Source of the DNA: Treponema sp.
Lineage (GTDB): Bacteria > Spirochaetota > Spirochaetia > Treponematales > Breznakiellaceae
Direction of reading: 5' to 3'
Assembly: GCA_031275515.1 (NCBI GenBank)
Contig: JAISOQ010000212.1
Span: forward strand, 1-5,612
DNA length: 5,612 bases
A program made the translations under genes and the position numbers. This document shows, one piece after another, positions 1 to 5,612 of the stretch; position 1 is the stretch's first letter; each line of letters starts with the position of its first letter. Below the pieces are notes generated by a model that worked only from the letters and a program-made list of their open reading frames with translations, did no database searches and had not been told where the DNA came from.

Positions 1-126
1 TGTACCATCGAAGTCCTCATGACGCCGGTCACCTACCTGGCGGTCAGCAAGCTAAAAAAAGCCGAAGGCGTAGACGCCTACGATGTGGGGATCAGCTTTA
101 ACCCCTTTAAGAGGGAAGCAGTATAA
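1..126 (+). CDS. C-terminal end of a queuosine-precursor transporter-like membrane protein (partial)
   Basis: Frame 1 is open from the window edge and ends at TAA (124-126), giving 41 residues; the N-terminal part lies outside the window. The tail contains a hydrophobic stretch with TPVTYLAVSKLKK followed by EGVDAYDVGISFNPFK. A final helix ending in a lysine pair, then a G-V-D-x-Y-D element and a short N-P-F tail, is the way proteins of the YhhQ/VUT family (COG1738, transport of queuosine precursors such as preQ0/preQ1 across the inner membrane) typically end; complete members are roughly 220-230 residues. The family assignment comes from memory of that C-terminal pattern on a short fragment, so another small integral membrane protein cannot be excluded. 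No strong terminator follows the stop codon. Confidence 0.62.
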   Translation, partial: CTIEVLMTPVTYLAVSKLKKAEGVDAYDVGISFNPFKREAV

Positions 127-193
127 CCCATAGAACTTTTTATCAGCGAATGAAGCAGGGCAGCCCTTATGGAGGATTTCACTCATCCTTCCA

Positions 194-685
194 TTATATT
201 CTTACTTTCAGCCGCGGTAAGCCGCAGGGTATTAAACCGTATAGGCTTCGCCTAATAACGGCACAAGCAAACTCTACCAGCGCCCGGTAGTTCCGTGTCT
301 TCTTCTCATACTTCACCGCCAGTTTCCTGAACCGATTCTTCCTCGAATGGTACTCCTCCTCCACCCTCCACCGCAGTATATACTGCGGATTACGTTCCTT
401 CTCCTCCCTTTCTTCCCTTCGCCCTCGAATGTGCGGCTTATACCCCATCCCTTCCTCCAAAATCCGGGATCCCACATACCCTCATTCGGAAAAAACCAGC
501 CTCCGCCTTCCCCTGAAATACTGATGGACACTGCTGACTGCCCTGTATTCTTTCGGGAGAGCGCCAGTCCGCAATACGCAGGAGATGGCTTCCAATACCC
601 GGCGGGGCGGCATCGGTTTTCGCCCTGCCCCCGGTTTTTGCCAGCAGGTCTTATTCTCAGTCCGTTTCCACAACTCGTCCGTCAA
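194..685 (-). pseudogene. IS5-family transposase remnant, internally deleted
   Basis: Two minus-strand blocks in the same reading frame match opposite ends of an IS5-family DDE transposase. The block at 685-485 reads LTDELW-like, then a proline/glycine/arginine stretch, MPPRRVLEAISCVLRTGA and SSVHQYF, which is the family's N-terminal helix-turn-helix region. After a TGA at 484-482 the frame continues with GYVGSRILEE, a GYKPHIRGR block, RWRVEEEYHS, NRFRKLAVKYEKK and NYRALVEFACAVI, which is the C-terminal block carrying the catalytic Glu and the Y-R-E-K-type signature, ending at TAA (196-194). About a hundred residues between the blocks, including the region that carries the first two catalytic Asp residues, are missing. 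The in-frame start is only TTG (685); an ATG at 692-690 is in a different frame, which suggests another small indel. An extra GAG in the GAGGAGGAG run (around 353-361) also departs from the family pattern. The gene cannot make active transposase. Confidence 0.85.
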
Positions 686-710
686 TTTTCATAATTTGAC
701 GCTGCGCCTT
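219..710. mobile_element. Probable extent of the degenerate IS5-like element
   Basis: The transposase remnant is bracketed by an imperfect inverted repeat: AAGCCGCAGGG at 219-229, and CGCTGCGCCTT at 700-710, whose reverse complement is AAGGCGCAGCG. They match at 9 of 11 positions. The right copy sits about 8 bases upstream of the remnant's ATG and the left copy follows the conserved C-terminal FACAVI block closely, which is where IS5 terminal repeats are expected. No convincing short target duplication directly adjoins these ends. The element would be about 490 bp, less than half of a typical intact IS5-family copy, in keeping with the internal deletion. The boundaries are tentative. Confidence 0.35.
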
Positions 711-768
711 GCTTCTCTTTTCATACTTTCTTTTTCTATATGCGTCGGCCCAGGCTCCGCCCTCTTGT

Positions 769-774
769 TATAAA
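769..774 (+). promoter_or_regulatory. Possible -10 element (TATAAA) ahead of the SNF2 gene
   Basis: TATAAA lies 25 bases upstream of the ATG at 800 and would place a transcription start near 781, between the two candidate start codons of the SNF2 gene. No good -35 hexamer sits at 17 bases' spacing (746-751 reads CGGCCC). A TTGACG at 696-701 is too far away to partner this box; its own nearest -10-like hexamer (CATACT, 722-727) has an overlong spacer. This is weak motif evidence. It matters mainly because, if real, it excludes the upstream ATG at 740 as the translation start. Confidence 0.22.
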
Positions 775-799
775 TCCCTTTACTCCCTATATTTTTCTC

Positions 800-3634
800 A
801 TGGGAGAGGACTTCTATTTTATTCTGGGCAGAGAAGGAACCCGGACATTTTTGCGTATGCGCGGGCAGCGGGGTATGCGGCAGCTTCCCGATTTTCGCCG
901 GTATACGGGGATTAAACGGGAACTGTTACGGGAATTTCATGTCCTGAAAAGAGAGCGGGCGATCTCCGACTGGGTTGATTATGATAAGGGAGAAGATGAA
1001 TACGCCCTCTTTAATCCCGGGGAAAAACTCATCAACCAGGCCCTTGACGCCGGAATATTGTACAATTCGGAGGGCGGCATACTCAGCCGGGCCGAGGGGG
1101 ATTTTCACTGCGCGTTCCTCATCCGGGATGTTTCCGGGAACGAGGCTGAAGTCTCGATAGTCCTGTGCGACGAAAACGGAACCGTCATTGCCGGCGGACA
1201 AAAGCCCTCCCTTAAAAAAGAAGGCGAAGGGGAGGAAAAAACCTCCTATTTTTACACCGTCTCTCCAGAGATCGCGGTTTACGGCTCGACGGTATACCCG
1301 GTAAAGGACCTGGGACTGCGCTGGGCCGAGACCGGACGGGTTTACGGACGGATTGCGAAGACAGAACTGCCTGCGTTCATCTCGATCATCGTCTCCGGTT
1401 TCTCCAAGCCTCAGATGGTCTACGAAGGCTGGTCGGTTAAAAAAGCCCGGCCCGCGGCGGCGCTGCCTGCCCTCCTCTTTATGGAAATCGACAAATACGG
1501 GTATCTCCACGTGCGGCCTATAAGTTTTCTCCGGGGTTTTCCGCCCCTGTTTCTGGAAAACGAGGAGATTGTAACCGTAGCGGAACTGGACGAAACCGAC
1601 AAGACCATAGGCATTGCGGAGGTGATCTTTCCCGAAGCGCCGGAAGCTGAATTCAGGCAGATGCTTACCCGGGGACAGGGATCGGGCAGAGGCCGGGGAA
1701 GGCGGAACGCCGCCGAAAACGATGCGTTTTACGAAGAAAACGGCCGGTTCATCATCGAGCCGGAATTCGCCGGGTCTTTTATCGGCGAAAACATCGTAGA
1801 ACTTTCACAGCGTTTTGTGCTGCTTGAAACAGAAGTTCTGTCAGGATACAAGCTGAAATTTTCAAAGCCGAAAATAAAGCTCTCCGTAAGCCGCAGGTCA
1901 GGCATAGGGGCGGGCATTGATTATCTTTCGGGAAACGCCGAGGTAGAAATAGAAGGGGAGACCTTCACCTTTGCCCGGTTCATGGCGGAGTACCGCAAAT
2001 CTTCCTGCATCACCCTGACAGATGGGAGCCGTTCTTTTCCCGACAAGCGTACCATGGAGCGCCTTGAACGGCTGGTGTCCAGGATCAAAGGGGAGGACGA
2101 AGTTGAGCTTTCCTATTTTGACATTCCCCTGCTTCTTCAGGATGAATTAATCGAGGTTGAAGGAAAAGCCTGGGAAGAAGCCCGGCCCTTCTTTACCAAC
2201 TATAATGCCATTGCCCGGCGCAAAGGCCCCTGGACGCTTTCGGGCGGGACCCTGCGGCCCTACCAGGAATACGGGGTGCGCTGGCTTGATTATCTGGGGG
2301 AATACGGCATGGGGGCCTGCCTTGCCGACGAAATGGGCTTGGGCAAAACCATACAGGTGATAGCTTTACTGCGGCATTTGAAAAACTGTAAGCCCTGCGG
2401 TCCTGTTCTTATACTCTGCCCCAAGTCCCTGGTGTATAACTGGGCTGCGGAAATTGACCGCTTTGCCCCGGACCTTCCCTATCTGGTGCATTACGGAACC
2501 GAGCGGGATACGGCGGAAATATCCGGCGGGGATTTCAGGATCGTCCTCAGCACCTATGCTACCCTGCGGCGGGATGTGGAGTATTTTAAGAATATCGAAT
2601 TTTTTTACATCATTTTGGACGAATCCCAAAACATTAAAAATCTCTCGTCCCAGACTACCGCGGCGGTGCTTTCCCTTAGCGCCCGGCGGCGGCTTGCCAT
2701 GAGCGGAACCCCGGTGGAAAACAACCTGGGGGAACTCTACAGCCTTTTCCGCTTCCTGAATCCCGGCTTTTTCGGGTCCGAAAAAAATTTCGTCCAGCGG
2801 TATCAGCGGCCCATACAGGAAGACAACGACGAGGAAGCCCTCAAGGACCTCAAGCTCAGGATTTACCCCTTTATGCTCCGGCGGCTTAAACGGGACGTAC
2901 TTAAAGAACTGCCGGACAAAACCGAAGAGATCGCTTTTATCGAGCTTGAGGAAACCCACCTGACCATATACCACCGCAGGCGGCTGGAATATAAATCCCT
3001 TATCGACGGGATCATCGCCAAAGGAGAAGTGGCGAAATCGTCCATCCTCATCTTTAAGGCCCTGACGGAACTCCGGCGCCTGGCCAGCGTGCCCGAGGCG
3101 GAAGGCGAATACGGCGGACCTTCGGCCAAACGGCTCTACCTCATGGACCGGATCGCGGAAATTGCCGGAAACGGCCACAAATGCCTGATCTTTACGAACT
3201 TCCTTGCCGGGGTTGACCTGGTAAGCCAGGACCTTGCGGGCATGGGCATTCCCAACCTTACCATGACCGGCGCCACGGTTGACCGGCAGTCCCTGGTGCG
3301 GCGTTTCCAAAGCGACAGCAGCGTAAAAGCCTTTATCATGACGCTGAAAACCGGCGGAACAGGGCTTAATCTTACGGCGGCAGAATATATCTTCATCCTT
3401 GATCCCTGGTGGAACAGCGCCGCCGAAGCTCAGGCCATAGACCGGAGTCACCGCATAGGCCAGGTGAACCCTGTTTTCTGCTTCCGCCTCATCGCCAGGG
3501 ATACTATCGAGGAGCGGATCATGGAACTCCAGAAGCGGAAAACCGATTTGGCGGGAGCGCTGCTCTCGGACGATGCGGGTTCTCTCAAGTCCCTTTCCCC
3601 GGAAGACATAACCTACCTGGTGGGAGGACGGTAA
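800..3634 (+). CDS. SNF2-family DEAD/DEAH-box helicase-like ATPase
   Basis: A complete SNF2-type ATP-dependent DNA translocase (COG0553 type), 944 residues from ATG 800. All motor motifs are present: LRPYQ (485-489), Walker A DEMGLGKT (510-517), LILCPKSL, Walker B variant DESQ (607-610), SGTP (635-638), KCLIFTNF (794-801), LKTGGTGLN (849-857) and QAIDRSHRIGQ (878-888) with the arginine fingers. These form two RecA-like lobes over about residues 480-930. Residues about 345-445 (KLKFSKPKIKL, then the ITLTDGSRSF segment) fit the bacterial SNF2-associated region; the first 340 residues are not recognised and include an Arg/Gly-rich linker at about 291-302. No nuclease or zinc-finger domain is visible. 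Start choice: ATG 740 in the same frame gives 964 residues, but the extra 20 codons look non-coding and a TATAAA lies between the two starts; neither ATG has a clear Shine-Dalgarno. The next gene overlaps its stop by one base. Expected cytoplasmic, acting on double-stranded DNA or protein-DNA complexes; the substrate is unknown. Confidence 0.95.
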   Translation: MGEDFYFILGREGTRTFLRMRGQRGMRQLPDFRRYTGIKRELLREFHVLKRERAISDWVDYDKGEDEYALFNPGEKLINQALDAGILYNSEGGILSRAEGDFHCAFLIRDVSGNEAEVSIVLCDENGTVIAGGQKPSLKKEGEGEEKTSYFYTVSPEIAVYGSTVYPVKDLGLRWAETGRVYGRIAKTELPAFISIIVSGFSKPQMVYEGWSVKKARPAAALPALLFMEIDKYGYLHVRPISFLRGFPPLFLENEEIVTVAELDETDKTIGIAEVIFPEAPEAEFRQMLTRGQGSGRGRGRRNAAENDAFYEENGRFIIEPEFAGSFIGENIVELSQRFVLLETEVLSGYKLKFSKPKIKLSVSRRSGIGAGIDYLSGNAEVEIEGETFTFARFMAEYRKSSCITLTDGSRSFPDKRTMERLERLVSRIKGEDEVELSYFDIPLLLQDELIEVEGKAWEEARPFFTNYNAIARRKGPWTLSGGTLRPYQEYGVRWLDYLGEYGMGACLADEMGLGKTIQVIALLRHLKNCKPCGPVLILCPKSLVYNWAAEIDRFAPDLPYLVHYGTERDTAEISGGDFRIVLSTYATLRRDVEYFKNIEFFYIILDESQNIKNLSSQTTAAVLSLSARRRLAMSGTPVENNLGELYSLFRFLNPGFFGSEKNFVQRYQRPIQEDNDEEALKDLKLRIYPFMLRRLKRDVLKELPDKTEEIAFIELEETHLTIYHRRRLEYKSLIDGIIAKGEVAKSSILIFKALTELRRLASVPEAEGEYGGPSAKRLYLMDRIAEIAGNGHKCLIFTNFLAGVDLVSQDLAGMGIPNLTMTGATVDRQSLVRRFQSDSSVKAFIMTLKTGGTGLNLTAAEYIFILDPWWNSAAEAQAIDRSHRIGQVNPVFCFRLIARDTIEERIMELQKRKTDLAGALLSDDAGSLKSLSPEDITYLVGGR
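3622..3627 (+). promoter_or_regulatory. Strong ribosome binding site for the downstream gene
   Basis: GGGAGG lies six bases upstream of the ATG at 3634, inside the last codons of the SNF2 gene. With the TAATG stop/start overlap this fixes the start of the second gene, although the same frame is open back to 3409. It also points to translational coupling, in which ribosomes finishing the SNF2 protein re-initiate on the partner. By contrast, the SNF2 gene itself has no clear Shine-Dalgarno. Confidence 0.85.
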
Positions 3635-5592
3635 TGGAAGCCGCAGTAAAAATCCAAACCTATACCATGCCGGATTTGCCTCCCAAAAAAGATCGGGTCA
3701 GAGATATTTCTTATCTCCTTCAGAAAATTACCGTAGAAGAGTTAAAGAAATATTATGATTTTTTTCCCGGCCTCAAGCTGAGCGGTTTGGATAAAAAGGC
3801 CCTGATAAAAGTTTTGGCGGGGGCTATGGCCTTTGCCGGTGAAGATGATTTTCGGGAATGGTTCTTCCGCTTTCCTGAGTTGACACAAAAACTGTTGTAC
3901 CGCCTGGCCTTTGACAGCTTTGTGCCGGTAAAAAAGCTAGAAGAGGAATTCGATATATCCCTCGTTCAGAAGTTACCCGGTTATTCGTGGCAGCAGCGGT
4001 GGGTTTTTAAGAAAGAAGCGGGAATTGATATTCCTCTATACGATCAATACGGGCAGGCTGTAACGGTGCTTCCCGTATTTTTGCGGAAAATCCTAATCCC
4101 CTGGCTGGTTCCTCCTCCGGGATTGCAGTTGGAAGACTGCGCTGCAGAGGGTGGCGCGGGGACTGCGTGGGACAACAGCGCCGAAATCGCCGATTCCCTG
4201 CCCCTGCTTTACGACGCCATTGTGGATTTTTTGGGCAGCATGAAACCGCCGGATTCTCCCTACAAGTGTATGCGGGGTTTTAAGAAAAAAGATGCAGAGG
4301 GGCTGCGGGCATCTTCAGCGTTCAAACCCTTCGATATTCCCGGTTCTTACGATGATGAAGACCAAAAGGCGGGTCAAGAAACAGGCATCAGGGCTTCCGG
4401 CAGGAAAGATGTTAAGGACCAGGAATTGATCCCTGACAGCGCCGATTTAACGGCCCGGTTTATTCTGGCAATGAAAAAATTTTCTATTGTCCGTCCTACA
4501 GACGGCCAGAACGAAATAAAAGCCCTGGTAAAAGCCTTCTTCAATGAAGCGTCCCCAAAGGCATCGTCCCCATTTAAAGACTATACCAGGTATTCGGACC
4601 GGCATTCTTTGGAATACAATGTTCTTTTCGATCATATTACCAAAGGATTCGAATATTTTCTGAAATACGAAGGGAGCCTGCCCTCTTCCCGGGGGATCTT
4701 TCAGGATATTCTTATGTTTTGCGCCAAAGACGGCAGAGCCTTTGACGCCGATAAAATAACGCGGATAATCTACCGGACTTCCCGGCCTTTCTTCTTTTAT
4801 TCCAACGATGTTGGAAGATATTTAAAATACCGGGCCGAGGAAATATCGGCGGATGGAGTCGTCTTTGCCGCGGGATACAATGATACTTTTGATATCACCG
4901 GCATTATGGAATACCATCTTTTAACAGCGCCGCTGTTTAAAGCCTACTGTTACCTTTTCGCCGCCCTGGGCATACTGGAGATAACCCAGGTCATGCCGCC
5001 TTTAGGTCGGGTGTTAAAGAAAAAAAGCCGGCCCATTTCTCCCTATGATTCCCTCAAGACCTTCCGGGTGACTGAATTTGGCAAGTGGTGTCTGGATTTA
5101 ACGAAAAAACGTCCTGCGCATACCATATCAGAATACCAGGCTATAGCGGATAAAGATCTGCTCCTGGTAACTGTTCAGGGGAATTCCCTGGAGCGGACCA
5201 TATACCTGGATAAAATAGGCCGCAAGCTCGGCCCGAACCGCTGGCGTATCAGTCCCGATTCGTTTATCGCGGGGTGTACCGAGAAAAAACATCTGGAGGA
5301 GCGGGTGGCCAAATTCAAGTCCCTGATCGATCCGGCTCCTGCTCCCCACTGGCTTGCCCTTTTTGAAAAAGTCATGAACCGCGCGGGGTTGTTCGATTAT
5401 CTCCTTGCCGGTCATGTGGTATATCAGCTTCCCTCCGACCGGAACGTCGCGGAAGAACTGCTGCGGGACCCGGAATTCAGGCTTCTTATTTACCGCGCCG
5501 AAGGGGGGATCATCGTGGTTCCTGAAAAAAACCTGAAAAAATTTTACACCCTGCTGAACGCCCACGGAATCGTGGTGTTCAACAGGGATTAG
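3634..5592 (+). CDS. Helicase-associated (Helicase_C_3 / XPB-N-like) protein, SNF2 operon partner
   Basis: A 652-residue soluble protein with no signal peptide and no obvious catalytic motif. Residues about 25-61 (LLQKITVEELKKYY, then LSGLDKKALIKVLA) resemble a SAP/Rho-N-like helical DNA-binding start. Residues about 215-270 are a charged, low-complexity linker rich in Lys, Asp, Glu and Ser. Residues about 440-490 (AALGILEI, then FRVTEFGKWCLDL) look like a winged helix of the kind found in helicase-associated proteins. Residues 506-575 (DLLLVTVQGN, then WRISPDSF at 537-544) and 609-649 (LLRDPEFRLL, IIVVPEKNLKKFYTLLNAHG) follow the usual order of the Helicase_C_3 (PF13625-like) / XPB N-terminal region: a 'value-from-the-left' strand, R-[IL]-[ST]-P-x-S, and a final strand-helix unit ending in a GIVVF-like strand. 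The family call is by remembered pattern, not alignment. Translation is coupled to the SNF2 gene through a one-base overlap, so a physical or functional partnership with that motor is inferred. AGGAA at 5600-5604, just after the stop, may be the ribosome binding site of a further operon gene beyond the window. Confidence 0.85.
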   Translation: MEAAVKIQTYTMPDLPPKKDRVRDISYLLQKITVEELKKYYDFFPGLKLSGLDKKALIKVLAGAMAFAGEDDFREWFFRFPELTQKLLYRLAFDSFVPVKKLEEEFDISLVQKLPGYSWQQRWVFKKEAGIDIPLYDQYGQAVTVLPVFLRKILIPWLVPPPGLQLEDCAAEGGAGTAWDNSAEIADSLPLLYDAIVDFLGSMKPPDSPYKCMRGFKKKDAEGLRASSAFKPFDIPGSYDDEDQKAGQETGIRASGRKDVKDQELIPDSADLTARFILAMKKFSIVRPTDGQNEIKALVKAFFNEASPKASSPFKDYTRYSDRHSLEYNVLFDHITKGFEYFLKYEGSLPSSRGIFQDILMFCAKDGRAFDADKITRIIYRTSRPFFFYSNDVGRYLKYRAEEISADGVVFAAGYNDTFDITGIMEYHLLTAPLFKAYCYLFAALGILEITQVMPPLGRVLKKKSRPISPYDSLKTFRVTEFGKWCLDLTKKRPAHTISEYQAIADKDLLLVTVQGNSLERTIYLDKIGRKLGPNRWRISPDSFIAGCTEKKHLEERVAKFKSLIDPAPAPHWLALFEKVMNRAGLFDYLLAGHVVYQLPSDRNVAEELLRDPEFRLLIYRAEGGIIVVPEKNLKKFYTLLNAHGIVVFNRD

Positions 5593-5612
5593 AACCATCA
5601 GGAAAAGAACGC

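Larger units (their letters stand above)
127..799. other. Intergenic region with IS remnant and no intact gene
   Basis: Between the transporter stop and the SNF2 start there is no intact coding sequence. Bases 127-193 hold a short non-coding stretch with one weak hairpin (171-177 / 185-191) but no U-tract. Bases 194-710 are the decayed transposase. Bases 711-799 are pyrimidine-rich on the plus strand and contain the candidate TATAAA box. Plus-strand open frames here (347-694, 585-773) are reversed readings of the transposase remnant or its flank. Confidence 0.7.

Noticed and set aside
171..191. Hairpin GGAGGAT / ATCCTTC as a terminator after the transporter gene
   Set aside because: The stem is only seven pairs with one G-T wobble, is not GC-rich, and is not followed by a run of T.
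482..484. TGA between the transposase blocks as a recoded sense codon
   Set aside because: It sits at a deletion junction in a decayed gene. The other genes in the window end at TAA or TAG and show no internal TGA, which gives no support for recoding.
347..694. Plus-strand open frame of 115 codons between the transporter and SNF2 genes
   Set aside because: Proline/serine-rich reverse reading of the IS5 transposase remnant, whose minus-strand reading has clear family blocks.
926..1510. Minus-strand open frame of 194 codons
   Set aside because: Antisense shadow of the SNF2 N-terminal region, with no motif.
2366..3451. Long minus-strand open frame of 361 codons opposite the SNF2 motor domain
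   Set aside because: It lies wholly antisense to conserved SNF2 motifs. Its protein is proline/glycine/phenylalanine-rich without any recognisable domain, as expected when GC-biased codons of the sense gene are read in reverse.
3409..3633. Upstream extension of the partner gene inside the SNF2 gene
   Set aside because: The frame is open, but it overlaps conserved SNF2 motif VI in another frame. The GGGAGG site and the TAATG junction fix the start at 3634.
800..5592. Known SNF2-containing defence systems (DISARM-like, Zorya-like)
   Set aside because: No methylase, PLD nuclease, DUF1998-type or membrane motor component is visible in the window. SNF2 alone is not diagnostic, and the flanking transporter looks housekeeping.
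5128..5598. Minus-strand open frame of 156 codons at the window end
   Set aside because: Antisense to the conserved C-terminal domain of the partner gene, with no family pattern.

Overview
The window looks like ordinary chromosome from a moderately GC-balanced bacterium. The protein style (a large SNF2 ATPase with a bacterial SNF2-associated region, followed by a lysine/aspartate-rich hypothetical) and the codon mix would fit a spirochaete such as a gut Treponema. That assignment is an impression from sequence style and has not been tested.

Layout: (1) bases 1-126 are the last 41 codons of a plus-strand membrane protein that resembles the queuosine-precursor (YhhQ/VUT family) transporters. 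(2) Bases 127 to about 799 hold no intact gene. Most of this stretch is a decayed, internally deleted IS5-family transposase on the minus strand; its N-terminal and C-terminal conserved blocks are still readable in the same frame and are separated by a TGA. (3) Bases 800-3631 (+ stop to 3634) encode a complete SNF2-family helicase-like ATPase with all canonical ATPase motifs. (4) Bases 3634-5592 encode a 652-residue protein joined to the SNF2 gene by a one-base TAATG stop/start overlap with a good Shine-Dalgarno. Its C-terminal half looks like the 'helicase-associated' (Helicase_C_3 / XPB-N-like) architecture. Only 20 bases follow it.

The two large genes almost certainly form a translationally coupled operon. 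The simplest reading is a DNA-translocating SNF2 motor with a dedicated DNA-binding or adaptor partner. No catalytic nuclease, methylase or other defence signature is visible, so a role in DNA repair, chromosome maintenance or transcription-linked remodelling is as likely as defence. The coupling of a SNF2 motor to a Helicase_C_3-like protein is the most interesting observation here. The IS5 remnant directly upstream of the operon is the second.
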